DNA from: Sphingomonas sp. PP-F2F-G114-C0414
GTDB lineage: Bacteria; Pseudomonadota; Alphaproteobacteria; Sphingomonadales; Sphingomonadaceae
Assembly (NCBI RefSeq): GCF_003688595.1
Contig: NZ_RCWT01000010.1
Span: 372,001 to 436,000, forward strand
Reading direction: 5' to 3'
DNA length: 64,000 bases
Shown here: positions 55,329 to 64,000 of the stretch, in pieces
Position numbering within the stretch: position 1 is the stretch's first letter
How the letters are laid out: the number at the start of each line of letters is the position of its first letter
Program-made: the position numbers and the translations under genes
The notes under the pieces: generated by a model
The model's database searches: none
What the model saw: the letters and a program-made list of their open reading frames with translations, nothing else
Told to the model about the DNA's origin: nothing

Positions 55329-57047
55329 ATGGCTTACGCACACCATGTTATGGAGAGCGAGATGCAGGACACTTCCGGGGGCAAGGCAATCGGCGTACCG
55401 TTGCTGGGCGAGCCGCGGCTGCTGGGCGACATGCTCGACCTGTCGGTGCGTCGGTTCGGGTCGCGCAACGTGCTCGACTTCATGGGGCGGACGCTGACCT
55501 ATGCCGAGCTCGGCGAGCAGGTCGACCGGGCAGCGCGGGGGCTCCAGGACATGGGCGTCGTGAAGGGCACGCGCGTCGCGCTCTGCCTGCCGAACACGCC
55601 CTATTATCCGATCCTGTTCTTCGCGATCCTCAAGGCGGGCGGGGTCGTCGTCAACGTCAACCCGCTCTATGTCGAGCGCGAACTGGCGCATCTGCTCGAG
55701 GATTCGGGCGCGACGATCATCGCCACCTGCGACATCGCCGAGATCCACGCGCGCGTCCTCAAGGTCGCGGGGCAGATGGGTGTGAAGCACGTGATAACCT
55801 GTCCGATCTCAGGCGCTCTGCCGACGCTGAAGTCGATCGCCTACCGCATCTTCAAGCGCGCCGAGATCGGTCGGGCACCGACTGACGCGCGCCATTCCAC
55901 GTTCGACGCGCTGCTCAAGGCGAAGGGTGCGCCGTCCCCCGTTACCGTTTCCCCGGACGAGGTCGCGGTGCTGCAATATACCGGTGGGACCACGGGCGAG
56001 CCCAAGGCGGCGATGCTCAGCCACGCCAATCTCGTTGCGAACGCGGATGCGATGGTCGTCTTCGTCGGTGGCGAGCAACCGCACCAGGACCGCGTGCTCG
56101 GCGCGCTGCCGATGTTCCACGTCTTCGCGCTGACCACCGTGCTGACCTACTCGATCCGCACCGGCGCGGAGATGATCCTGATGCCGCGGTTCGAATTGCA
56201 GCAATTGCTCAAGACCATCGACCGCGCCAAGCCGAGCTATTTTCCCGCGGTGCCGACGATCTACGCCGCGATCACCACGGCGGCGGAGACGCAGAAGATC
56301 GACCTGTCCTCGATCCACGCGTGCATTTCGGGCGGTGCACCGCTGCCCGCCGAGGTCCGCACCGCGTTCGAGGCAGCGACCGGCGCCAAGCTCGTCGAGG
56401 GCTATGGCCTGTCCGAAGCCTCGCCGATCATCACCTGCAACCCGATCGACGACATCAACAAGCCGGGCTCGGCGGGCTTGCCGTTCCCAGGCACGACGAT
56501 CGAGATCCGCGACCGCGAGGATCCGACCCGGCTGCTGCCGATCGGCGAGAATGGCGAGATCTGCGCGCGCGGGCCCCAGATCACGCAAGGCTATTGGCAC
56601 AAGCCCGCTGCCACCGCGGACCTGTTCGCCGACGGTGCGCTGCGTACCGGCGACGTCGGGCATCTCGACGCGGACGGTTATCTGTTCATCGTCGACCGGA
56701 TCAAGGACCTGATCCTCGCCGGCGGCTACAACGTCTATCCGCGCGTGATCGAGGAGGCGCTGTACGAACACCCCGCGGTGCTCGAAGCGGTGGTGATCGG
56801 CGTGCCCGACAAATACCGCGGCCAGGCTCCCAAGGCGTTCGTCGTGCTGGCCGAAGGTTTGGTCGCTACCCCGCTAGAACTGCGCGATTTTCTGCGCGAC
56901 AAGATCAGCAAGATCGAGCTTCCCCGCGAGGTCGAAATCCGCGACAGTCTCCCCAAGACGTTGATCGGCAAGCTATCCAAAAAGGAACTTGTCGCTGAAG
57001 AGACCGCAAAGGCGGCGGCGTCGGAGGCGAGGGGAGTGGACGCGTGA
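55329..57047 (+). CDS. fadD: long-chain fatty acid-CoA ligase
   Basis: 572 aa ANL-superfamily enzyme. Motifs in order: YTGGTTGEPKAAMLSHANL (P-loop, ~218-236), VEGYGLSEASPI, TGDVGHLDADGYLFIVDRIKD with hinge, LILAGGYNVYPRVIEEAL and the C-terminal GKLSKKEL with the adenylation Lys. It activates fatty acids taken up through FadL for beta-oxidation. The start could be 55329 or one of two nearby in-frame ATGs. Its last codons overlap the GTG start of the MerR gene. Confidence 0.92.
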   Translation: MAYAHHVMESEMQDTSGGKAIGVPLLGEPRLLGDMLDLSVRRFGSRNVLDFMGRTLTYAELGEQVDRAARGLQDMGVVKGTRVALCLPNTPYYPILFFAILKAGGVVVNVNPLYVERELAHLLEDSGATIIATCDIAEIHARVLKVAGQMGVKHVITCPISGALPTLKSIAYRIFKRAEIGRAPTDARHSTFDALLKAKGAPSPVTVSPDEVAVLQYTGGTTGEPKAAMLSHANLVANADAMVVFVGGEQPHQDRVLGALPMFHVFALTTVLTYSIRTGAEMILMPRFELQQLLKTIDRAKPSYFPAVPTIYAAITTAAETQKIDLSSIHACISGGAPLPAEVRTAFEAATGAKLVEGYGLSEASPIITCNPIDDINKPGSAGLPFPGTTIEIRDREDPTRLLPIGENGEICARGPQITQGYWHKPAATADLFADGALRTGDVGHLDADGYLFIVDRIKDLILAGGYNVYPRVIEEALYEHPAVLEAVVIGVPDKYRGQAPKAFVVLAEGLVATPLELRDFLRDKISKIELPREVEIRDSLPKTLIGKLSKKELVAEETAKAAASEARGVDA

Positions 57048-57436
57048 ACGACCGACAGGACGATCTTACCGGCATACAGGAGGTCTCGCGCATGCTCGGC
57101 GTGAGCGCGCGGACGCTCCGCTTCTATGAGGATAAGGGGCTGATCGAGCCCTGCCGGATCGGCACGACGCGGGTCTACACGCGGCGCGAAGTGGCGCGGA
57201 TGCAGTTGATTTTGCGTGGCAAGCGTCTCGGCTTCACGCTGCGCGACATCGAAGAGTTCCTCGACCTCTACGACGCCGACCCTCAGCATGTGGAGCAGAT
57301 GCGCGCGCTGGCCGAACGTTGCCGCCAGCGGATCGACCTGCTCGATGCGCAACGCGAGGCGATCGTCCAGACGCGGGATGAGTTGGAGAAGATCGAGCAG
57401 GAAGCGCTAGCGCGGATCCCGGCTGGGTCGGTCTGA
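57044..57436 (+). CDS. MerR-family regulator of the fatty-acid module
   Basis: 130 aa. A GTG start at 57044 overlaps the fadD stop. The winged HTH is IQEVSRMLGVSARTLRFYEDKGLIEP (residues ~11-36), then RVYTRREVARMQLILRGKRLGFTLRDIEEFLDLY and a coiled-coil dimerisation helix (RALAERCRQRIDLLDAQREA). There is no metal-binding Cys pair, so it resembles the LiuR/PksA type that control fatty-acid or branched-chain degradation by acyl-CoA. It likely controls the fadA/fadD divergent promoter. Confidence 0.9.
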   Translation: MNDRQDDLTGIQEVSRMLGVSARTLRFYEDKGLIEPCRIGTTRVYTRREVARMQLILRGKRLGFTLRDIEEFLDLYDADPQHVEQMRALAERCRQRIDLLDAQREAIVQTRDELEKIEQEALARIPAGSV

Positions 57437-57502
57437 TAGCTACGGCTGCTCGTGAGAGACGAGTGTCAAGCCTATGACAACGATACCATTTGGCGAGAAT
57501 GG

Positions 57503-57607
57503 ACCACCCCGGCGAAGGCCGGGGCCCAATTGGGAAAGCCGAGGTAACAACGCACAGCGCTGATGAGCGACGTCCCCCAATTGGCCCCCGGCCTTCGCCG
57601 GGGTGGT
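57503..57607. repeat. paired REP-like palindrome, copy 4
   Basis: 57503-57534 (ACCACCCCGGCGAAGGCCGG onward) and 57574-57607 are inverted copies of the same box type as 22431-22533. About 40 bases separate them. It lies between the MerR gene stop and the phoX stop, which are convergent. Confidence 0.8.
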
Positions 57608-57618
57608 GCGTTAGTCGG

Positions 57619-57640
57619 TCCTTCCCCTTGCGGGGGAGGA
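57619..57640. terminator. hairpin after the phoX gene
   Basis: TCCTTCCCC (57619-57627) and GGGGGAGGA (57632-57640) pair with one mismatch over TTGC. It lies 17 bases beyond the phoX stop and may end that transcript. It resembles the hairpin at 49698-49727. Confidence 0.5.
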
Positions 57641-57657
57641 TCAGCAAACTCCGACGC

Positions 57658-60129
57658 TTAAAGCCCCACAACACCCCCGTCGGTCTTCGTGATCACGATC
57701 GTCGCTGACCGCGGCCGTGACGGAGCCGTCACCGCACCCGCCTGGTTCGCCGGCCAGCTGCTCGTGATGTTGGTCGGCCCGCCATTCTCGCCGGGATGCT
57801 GGATGTTCACGAACAGCGAGCGACCATCCGGCGTCGTATGGATACCGGTGATCTCGCACTCCTTCGGCCCGACCAGGAAGCGGCGCAGTGCCGCCCCCGG
57901 TGCCTTGCCGATCCGCGTCGTCACCGAGCCGGTTGCCGCACCAATCGTGTTGGTCACCGTCCGCGTACCGCCATCGTTGACGATTCCCGGCACCGAGGCG
58001 AGCAGCATGCAGTTGGTGACGTCGGTGTACGCACCGTCGTCGGTCTCGATCCACATCACCGGCGCGATCGTCCCCGACGCATTGCTCGGCAGGCCGAACC
58101 AGAGGCCGTCCGGCGACGAGAAGTCGTTGGTCGCATCAAGCCCCGACAGGTTGATGTTGGTCGCATCCAGATCGGAGCCGGCCCCGAACGCATAGATGTC
58201 CCACGCGAAGGTCGTCGCTTCCGACGTATCGCCCGTCTCGCGCAGACGGATGATGTGACCGTTGGCGTTACCGGTGTTCTGGCCGGTGGTGGTCTTCGGA
58301 TCGACATAGGCGCGCGGATTGGACGCATCCGCGGTCGCGACGGTCCGCGACGAGTTGTTGGTGAGCGTGCAATACATCTCGCCGGTGGTCGGATTGACCG
58401 CCGTCCACTCCGGTCGATCCATCCGCGTCGCACCGAGTGCATCAGCGGCGAGGCGCGTGTTGATCAGCACATCGATCTGGCTTGAGAACGGATACGCCGC
58501 ATTGGCCGAGGTGAGAGGTCCCTGACCGAACACCAGCGGTAGCCACTGGCCGCTACCGTCCGCTGCGAACTTGGCAACATAAAGTGTTCCGGTATCGAGA
58601 TACTTGTCGCCGATCGTCAGGCGGTTCGCCGCGGTCGCATCCGCCGCCGACCACGGCGTGGCCGACACGAACTTGTAGATATACTCGTTCTGCGCGTCGT
58701 CGCCCATGTAGAACGCGGGCTTCACGCCCGCGATCGTCCGGCCGATCTGGCAGCCCTCGTGGTTCATGCGACCGAGCGCGGTCCGCTTGCGCGGTGTCGA
58801 GGCGGGATCGAACGGGTCGATCTCGACGACCCAGCCATAGTGGAAGATCTCATTGCGGAAATCGCCCGTCCCATCGGCCGGCGCGCCGGCCTGCGCGGTG
58901 ATGTTCCAGCGCGAATAGATCGTGCTGGTCGTGTCCGCCGGCGTCACCGTCGACCACCCGTAATTGCCGCCGGTGTTGCTCTCGGACTTGCCGTAGCGAG
59001 TCAGCGAGGTGTTCGCCTTGACGCCCACGGCGCCGGTCGCAGCACGCCGCGCCGCGTCACCGACTTCGCGCTTGAAATACCCGACCCAGTTCTCTTCGTT
59101 CGTCAGGTAGGTGTGCCAAGGCATTGTACCATTGGCGCAATTGTTGATCGTGCCTCGTCCCGTCGTGGCGTCGGGCGAGTAGCGCGTCTTGAGGCTGTCG
59201 GCGCCGCGCACCGGCCCCGAGAAGCTCATCGGCGCCAGTGGGGTGATGCGGCGGTTGAACGACGAGGTGGTGACATAGCTCCATGCGGCGGCGCGGCTGA
59301 TCTCGATCACCGACACGCCGTGGCACTCCATCTCCTTCAGCGCTTCGGCTTCGGGACGGACGCCGCCGGTCGTGGTCGGGCCGTTCGGATGGAGATAGGC
59401 CTGGGTGATGTTCTCATGGTTGAGCACGAGCAGGCCGCGGGTGTTGCCGTTGGCGTCCGGCGTACCGGTGGCGGACATGCCGAAATAGCTCATGCCATCA
59501 TGATGATCGCCGGCGCGCTTCGAGAAGGTCGCGTCGGTACCGTCATTGGCATAGGCGCCGACGCCGCTGCCGATGGGATCACCGAGCCGGTACAAGACCG
59601 TCACCGCGTAACCCGCAGGCACTGCAACGACATCCGCGAGGCTCTTCGCAACGGCGGTGAAGCCCAACGAGGCCGCGCCGACGGTCACGCTGGTCGTAGC
59701 GCTGACCGAACCGCTGGCCGAAACTGCGGTGAACTGGAAGCTGAGGACGGTCCCGGCAGCGGCGCCCGGTACGACGAAGGTCGCGGTGGCGGTCGAGGCT
59801 CCGGCGAGCGTGACGGCGGGGCCGGCAGTCTGCGTCCAGGTCACGCTGTCGACGTGGCCGATCGCTGCACCGGTCAGCGTCGCGACGCGGCCTGCGGTCG
59901 AGCTGCCGCCTGCGGTCGCCGTGACCGTGACGGGGCTCGCGCCGCTGTCGCTGTCGTCGTCGCAGCCGGTCAGCAGCATGCCGCCGAACACCGCCGCGGC
60001 GGTTGCCGACATGCCGCCCATCAACGTCTGACGGCGCAAATAGCGGACCTCGATCAGGTCGTTGAGATGCGGGTTGGCGGTCGGATTGGTGTCGATATCG
60101 CCGTCGGTATAGATGGTTTCGAACGTCAT
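57658..60129 (-). CDS. phoX: PhoX-family alkaline phosphatase, TAT-exported, with Ig/PKD-like insert
   Basis: 823 aa. A TAT signal lies at residues ~29-55 (RYLRRQTLMGG, hydrophobic stretch, then LLTGCDDD, which is also a lipobox). Residues ~65-150 form an Ig/PKD-like Ser/Thr/Ala/Val-rich domain not found in classic PhoX. The PhoX part starts near 155 and carries RAGDHHDGMSYFG, LLVLNHENIT, GRMNHEGCQIGR and PDGLWFGLP, including NHE motifs that bind calcium. PhoX releases phosphate from organic phosphoesters outside the inner membrane using Ca2+ and Fe3+. It follows the TonB receptor gene by 52 bases on the same strand. Confidence 0.88.
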   Translation of the reverse strand: MTFETIYTDGDIDTNPTANPHLNDLIEVRYLRRQTLMGGMSATAAAVFGGMLLTGCDDDSDSGASPVTVTATAGGSSTAGRVATLTGAAIGHVDSVTWTQTAGPAVTLAGASTATATFVVPGAAAGTVLSFQFTAVSASGSVSATTSVTVGAASLGFTAVAKSLADVVAVPAGYAVTVLYRLGDPIGSGVGAYANDGTDATFSKRAGDHHDGMSYFGMSATGTPDANGNTRGLLVLNHENITQAYLHPNGPTTTGGVRPEAEALKEMECHGVSVIEISRAAAWSYVTTSSFNRRITPLAPMSFSGPVRGADSLKTRYSPDATTGRGTINNCANGTMPWHTYLTNEENWVGYFKREVGDAARRAATGAVGVKANTSLTRYGKSESNTGGNYGWSTVTPADTTSTIYSRWNITAQAGAPADGTGDFRNEIFHYGWVVEIDPFDPASTPRKRTALGRMNHEGCQIGRTIAGVKPAFYMGDDAQNEYIYKFVSATPWSAADATAANRLTIGDKYLDTGTLYVAKFAADGSGQWLPLVFGQGPLTSANAAYPFSSQIDVLINTRLAADALGATRMDRPEWTAVNPTTGEMYCTLTNNSSRTVATADASNPRAYVDPKTTTGQNTGNANGHIIRLRETGDTSEATTFAWDIYAFGAGSDLDATNINLSGLDATNDFSSPDGLWFGLPSNASGTIAPVMWIETDDGAYTDVTNCMLLASVPGIVNDGGTRTVTNTIGAATGSVTTRIGKAPGAALRRFLVGPKECEITGIHTTPDGRSLFVNIQHPGENGGPTNITSSWPANQAGAVTAPSRPRSATIVITKTDGGVVGL

Positions 60130-60181
60130 GATTGGTCCCCCCGGGGATGAATGGTCGGTGCGGTCGCGGCTAGGTGGCGGA

Positions 60182-62578
60182 TCAGAACTTCGCGCCCAGT
60201 TCGATGCCGTAGAAGCGCGGTTCGCCGGCGATGTAGGTCGGGATGCCGAAGCCCCCGCCGGTGTTACCCGCGTCGATCAGATAGCGCTTGTTGGTCGCGT
60301 TGCGGACGAACCCGCCGACGCTGTAGCGGCCTTGCGCGAACTCGAGCCCGGCGCGCGCGTTGACGAGCGTGTAGCCCGGCGTGCTGACCGCCTGGCTGTT
60401 CGGCAGCTCGAAGAACACCTTGGTCCGGTAGTTTATGCTCGGCGTCGCGTAGAGCGTCGCACCACCGACCGGCAGCCGCAGCATCAGGCCACCCGATGCG
60501 GTCGTCTCCGGCTGGAGACGGAAGCGATTGCCCGCGAACACGCCGTTCGCCGCCTCGTCGCCGATGCCGCCATCGATATAGGAAAACGTCGCGAAGGCAG
60601 AGAGATACGAGGCGAGCTGCAGATTGCCTTCGAGCTCGACGCCGAGGTTCTTGGCCGATCCGGCGCTCTGCGTTGTGGTGACGCCGTTGTTGGTGATTGA
60701 CACCTGAAAGCCGTCATAGGTCTGGTAGAACACCGACGCCGCGCCGGTGAACGGTCCGACCCGCCCCTTGATGCCGCCTTCGTAGTTCCAGACATTCTCC
60801 TGCGGCACGACCTGCAGGTTCGGACCGACGCCGAATGCGGTGTTCTGCGCTGCGAGCTGGACTACCGGCGAGCGGCGACCCTTGCTGATCGTGGCGTAGA
60901 GATTGACGTCGTCGTTGAGCTTCAGCAGCGCATTGAAGCGCGGCAGGATCGCGGTGAAGCTCTTCTCGGCAACGAACTTGTTGCCGTTGGTGTTCGCCGT
61001 TCCGAGCAGGCTGGTGCGAATGCCAAGCGCCGCGAGGATCACCGAGTTCGGCTGGACCGACGAATAGCCCGACTGGCGATCCTCGATCAGGATGCGCGCG
61101 CCAGCGGTGAGTTCGAGCGCGGGTACCGGGATGTAGGTCGCGTCGGCGAACACCGAGTAGGTGTTGTTCCTGCCATAGTTCGTGAACTCGGCGGCGTAAG
61201 GTATTGCGGTTGCACGGCCACCGGTGAGCGCCGCGGTCGCCCGCGTGGCCGGGATCGTACCGTTCGGTGCGACGCAGGACGTCCCTGTGGCGATGCCTGC
61301 ACCGTTGAGCGCCGTGCGGATCGGTGCGTAGGCGGCCGCGACCGAGCAAGCGAGGTACGTGCCCTCTTCGGTCGCGAACGGGACGCGCTGATACCCGTTC
61401 TCGAAGAATGCGTTCCAGCCTACCGAGGCGCGATACTTGGGTCCTTCGAAGGCGAAGCGGCTCTCATGGCTCCACTGGTCGCCCTTGGCATCCTCGGCGA
61501 ATTCGAGATACGCGGCCGGGCCGCCGTCGGCATCGAACACTTCGAGAGCGTCGAACCGGCGGTACCCGTTGACCGTCGTGAAGGTGATCCCGGGCGACAG
61601 GTCTGCGGTGATCGTCAGGTTTGCGTCATAGACGTTGCGGTCGAGGCCAAGCTTGCGTGCGCCGAGAACCGCGGCGCTGTACGGCGAGCCCGACAGTTCG
61701 GCATAGCCGTAATCGCCGGTCTGGCCGCCGGTCGGGGCATGCGCGCGGCTCTTGAAGGCGGTGCCGGGGTTGCGCTGACCGTCATAGGTCAGGACGAGAT
61801 CGGCGGTGACGCTGTCGCTCGGGCGATAGCGCAGCGAGCCGCGCAGGCCACGCTGGTCCTGGCCGTTCAGATCGTCCTGGTCGACGCCACCCTGGTTCTG
61901 GTTCGGGACCTTCGGATCGCCGGCGATGTTGCGGACATAGCCGTCACGGTATTTGTACGCGAACGCGATCCGCCCGGCGAGCACATCGTTGCCGGCGTTG
62001 AGGAAGCCCGACACCTGCGTGCGGTTGAAATTGCCGTACGAGCCGTTGATCGCGCCCGATGTGCCGGGCTGCGGTTTCGCCGATATGACGCTGATCGCGC
62101 CGACTGCCGCGGCGGTGCCGAACAGCGTCGCTTGCGGGCCCTTCACGACCTCGATCCGCTCGAGATCGAACAGGTCCTGATACGCGCCACGTGACCGGCT
62201 AATGTCGATGCCGTTGTAATACAGCGTGACGCGCGCGCCCTGCTGCGACGAGCCGTTGTCCGAGGTGATGCCGCGGATCACGAAGCCCGGGTTGTTCGCG
62301 CTCTGCTCCTGGATCTGCAGACCGGGAATGTAGGCGGCGACCTCGCTCAGCGAATTGACACCGATCGATGCCATCTTCGCACCGGTAATCGCCGTGACGG
62401 TAACAGGGACATCGGCGATCCGCTGTTCGCGCTTCTGTGCGGTGACGACGATCTCGTCGTTCGGGGTGGCGGAAGCCGTGGCTCCCGTGCCGGGCTCCGT
62501 CGTCGCCTGGGCCAGTGCCGCGGTCGAGCAGGTCGTGGCGAGCGTCGCAAGCGCGAGCCGCGTAAAGATGCGTGTCAT
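60182..62578 (-). CDS. TonB-dependent receptor of the phosphate module
   Basis: 798 aa. Signal peptide of ~23 residues (LALATLATTCSTAALAQ). The TonB-box region is NDEIVVTAQKREQRIADVPV, followed by plug motifs YIPGLQIQEQS, GFVIRGI, LERIEVVKGPQATLFGTAAAVGAISVIS. The barrel ends RFYGIELGAKF with a terminal Phe. It is upstream of phoX and divergent from phoD, so it is likely to take up a phosphorylated compound or a siderophore needed under phosphate limitation. The ligand is not known. Confidence 0.9.
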   Translation of the reverse strand: MTRIFTRLALATLATTCSTAALAQATTEPGTGATASATPNDEIVVTAQKREQRIADVPVTVTAITGAKMASIGVNSLSEVAAYIPGLQIQEQSANNPGFVIRGITSDNGSSQQGARVTLYYNGIDISRSRGAYQDLFDLERIEVVKGPQATLFGTAAAVGAISVISAKPQPGTSGAINGSYGNFNRTQVSGFLNAGNDVLAGRIAFAYKYRDGYVRNIAGDPKVPNQNQGGVDQDDLNGQDQRGLRGSLRYRPSDSVTADLVLTYDGQRNPGTAFKSRAHAPTGGQTGDYGYAELSGSPYSAAVLGARKLGLDRNVYDANLTITADLSPGITFTTVNGYRRFDALEVFDADGGPAAYLEFAEDAKGDQWSHESRFAFEGPKYRASVGWNAFFENGYQRVPFATEEGTYLACSVAAAYAPIRTALNGAGIATGTSCVAPNGTIPATRATAALTGGRATAIPYAAEFTNYGRNNTYSVFADATYIPVPALELTAGARILIEDRQSGYSSVQPNSVILAALGIRTSLLGTANTNGNKFVAEKSFTAILPRFNALLKLNDDVNLYATISKGRRSPVVQLAAQNTAFGVGPNLQVVPQENVWNYEGGIKGRVGPFTGAASVFYQTYDGFQVSITNNGVTTTQSAGSAKNLGVELEGNLQLASYLSAFATFSYIDGGIGDEAANGVFAGNRFRLQPETTASGGLMLRLPVGGATLYATPSINYRTKVFFELPNSQAVSTPGYTLVNARAGLEFAQGRYSVGGFVRNATNKRYLIDAGNTGGGFGIPTYIAGEPRFYGIELGAKF

Positions 62579-62660
62579 TGTGTCCCCCGTGTTCGTGCAT
62601 CGGCACTAGGCAGGGAACGTGACGGTTAAACGGCGTCTTCATGAAAGCAAGATGACAGTC

Positions 62661-62689
62661 CAGTCACGGCACTGTCACAGGGTTGCCAC
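62661..62689 (+). promoter_or_regulatory. Pho-box-like triple heptamer upstream of phoD
   Basis: CAGTCAC (62661-62667), CTGTCAC (62672-62678) and TTGCCAC (62683-62689) repeat with exactly 11-base period, as PhoB binds in tandem. The first two differ from the alphaproteobacterial consensus CTGTCA(T/C) by one base or none, the third by two. It ends 57 bases before phoD. On the other strand CTGTCAT is seen at 62658-62652, so the leftward genes could share regulation. Confidence 0.6.
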
Positions 62690-62746
62690 CGGAGTGTCGC
62701 GGAGTGCGCCTACCGCGGCGGTGCCTAATAACGAAAGCCCTGTTCA

Positions 62747-64000
62747 ATGACGATCAACCGCCGCGATGCTTTGAAGACTGCGCTGAAACTCGCCGGTTCG
62801 GGTGCGACGCTCGCGCTGCCCTCGGCCGCGACGCACGCAGCGGGCGCGGCCAAGCTCCGCTTCGATCACGGCGTGGCGAGCGGCGATCCTTCGCTCGACG
62901 GTGCCATCCTGTGGACCCGCGCCACCCCGGTCGAGGCGGGTCAGGTCGGGGACATCGCGCTGACGTGGCACGTCGCCGAAGCCGAGAACGGCAAGCCGCT
63001 CCGTTCGGGCAGCGTCAAGGCCCGCGCCGCCCGCGACTTCACCGCCAAGGTCGAGGCGACCGGGCTCCAGCCGGGCCGCGAATACCGCTACTGGTTCGAC
63101 GCCGCCGACGGCACGCGCTCGCCGGTCGGCCGGTTCCGCACGCTGCCCAAGGGCAAGGTCGCCGACGTCGTGATGGCGGTCGTCTCGTGCCAGCTCTACG
63201 CGGGCGGGCTGTTCAACGCCTATGACGCGATCGCCAAGCTCGACCGCGTCGACACGGTGCTGCACCTCGGCGACTATATCTACGAATACGGCGTCGACGG
63301 CTATGGCGCGGACATCGCCAAAAAGATCAATCGCCTGGTCGAGCCGCGCCACGAGATCGTCAGCCTCGCCGACTACCGTATGCGCCATGCGCAGGTGAAG
63401 CGCGACGCCGACATGCAGGCCGCACACGCCCGCGCCGCGTTCATCTGCGTGTGGGACGATCATGAAGTCGCCAACGACGACTGGATGCACGGCGCCGAGA
63501 ACCACGATCCCAAGACCGAGGGCGACTGGGACGCGCGGAAAGCAGCGGCAATGCAGGCGTATTTCGAATGGATGCCGATCCGCGATCCCAAGCCGGGCCA
63601 GCCCTGGGCGGCGATCAACCGCAGCTTCGAGTTCGGCGATCTCGCGACGCTGGTGATGGTCGAGACGCGGCTGCTCGCGCGCAGTCATCAGGTGGTGTCG
63701 AAGGGCGAGGAGATCACGCAGGCCGAATACGCACCGATGCTCGCCGAGCGCGCGCGGACCGATCGCGAACTGCTCGGCCCGGCGCAGCTCGCCTGGGTCG
63801 AGAAGACGATGGCAACCTCGGTCGCGTCGGGCAAGCCGTGGCAGGTGCTCGGCAATCAGGTGGTGATGGCGAAGATCGCGGGGCCAGACATGGAGCGCCA
63901 GCTCGGGCCGGTGAAGTTCGCCGAGACGATGGCGAAGCTGCCGGCGATGTGGCGCGAGCGGCTGACCGCGAGCATCGCCTCGTACCGTGCCGGTCTGCCG
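62747..64000 (+). CDS. phoD: alkaline phosphatase D (PhoD family), cut by window edge
   Basis: The first 418 codons are present; the 3' end is outside. A TAT signal is visible (MTINRRDALKTALKLAGSG). Family motifs follow: FDHGVASGDPSLDGAILWTR, YRYWFDAADG, VLHLGDYIYEYG, DYRMRHAQVK and VWDDHEVANDDWM, which hold metal ligands. LVMVETRLLAR and PWQVLGNQVVMAKI are also typical of PhoD. It hydrolyses phosphate mono- and diesters in the periplasm or outside the cell. It is divergent from the TonB receptor and phoX and has a Pho-box-like repeat upstream. Confidence 0.94.
   Translation, partial: MTINRRDALKTALKLAGSGATLALPSAATHAAGAAKLRFDHGVASGDPSLDGAILWTRATPVEAGQVGDIALTWHVAEAENGKPLRSGSVKARAARDFTAKVEATGLQPGREYRYWFDAADGTRSPVGRFRTLPKGKVADVVMAVVSCQLYAGGLFNAYDAIAKLDRVDTVLHLGDYIYEYGVDGYGADIAKKINRLVEPRHEIVSLADYRMRHAQVKRDADMQAAHARAAFICVWDDHEVANDDWMHGAENHDPKTEGDWDARKAAAMQAYFEWMPIRDPKPGQPWAAINRSFEFGDLATLVMVETRLLARSHQVVSKGEEITQAEYAPMLAERARTDRELLGPAQLAWVEKTMATSVASGKPWQVLGNQVVMAKIAGPDMERQLGPVKFAETMAKLPAMWRERLTASIASYRAGLP

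Overview
The window is GC-rich DNA from an alphaproteobacterium, most likely a sphingomonad (Sphingomonas or a close relative). The evidence is indirect: two large TonB-dependent receptors in catabolic and phosphate loci, PhoX with a TAT signal, an Mnh/Pha antiporter with fused A and B subunits, a PaoABC-type aldehyde dehydrogenase, many 4-base ATGA overlaps between genes, and dispersed GC-rich palindromes. No rRNA, tRNA, CRISPR array, transposase or prophage gene was seen. Nearly all of the sequence is coding. Both ends cut a gene.

Layout. 1-221: 5' end of a Gfo/Idh-type TAT-exported oxidoreductase. 555-3468: an RpfF-type DSF synthase convergent with a membrane GGDEF-EAL protein; a perfect 36-bp palindrome lies at the junction. 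3638-6224: a Bcr/CflA-type drug exporter and a periplasmic amidohydrolase. 6428-9920: a two-domain KaiC-like ATPase overlapping a hybrid histidine kinase. 10209-11000: a lipoprotein. 11076-16938: a complete Mnh cation/proton antiporter operon. 17233-18192: a nitronate monooxygenase. 18284-22073: paoABC. 22182-24721: a small unknown protein, a flavoprotein disulfide reductase and a GST.

24771-36075 is a maltose/starch locus. The TonB receptor, a secreted alpha-amylase (broken by an in-frame amber codon), a GH13 alpha-glucosidase and a GH97 alpha-glucosidase run leftward. A LacI-type regulator and an inner-membrane sugar MFS transporter run rightward from the same intergenic region. 36184-40883 is a divergent envelope-stress cluster built from the families of E. 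coli YjfI, YjfJ (PspA), YjfK, YjfL, YjfM and YjfC, plus an ankyrin protein. 40958-41932 is trhO. 41985-45576 is tyrosine/homogentisate catabolism (hppD, hmgA, maiA and a Rieske protein), divergent from a MarR-type regulator with a clear inverted repeat between them. 46099-49699 holds a LysR regulator, malate synthase G and a gamma carbonic anhydrase.

49742-57436 is a fatty-acid module: FadL-type porin, a DUF2147 protein, a fused hydroxyacyl-CoA dehydrogenase/enoyl-CoA hydratase with its thiolase, and a divergent acyl-CoA ligase overlapping a MerR regulator. 57658-64000 is a phosphate-scavenging module: PhoX and a TonB receptor leftward, PhoD rightward, with a three-heptamer Pho-box-like repeat in the divergent promoter.

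The items most worth a second look are the PspA/Yjf cluster with its added ankyrin protein, the KaiC-like/pseudo-receiver kinase pair, the RpfF/c-di-GMP pair with the palindrome, the amber-interrupted amylase, and the candidate operators upstream of phoD, hppD and fadD.
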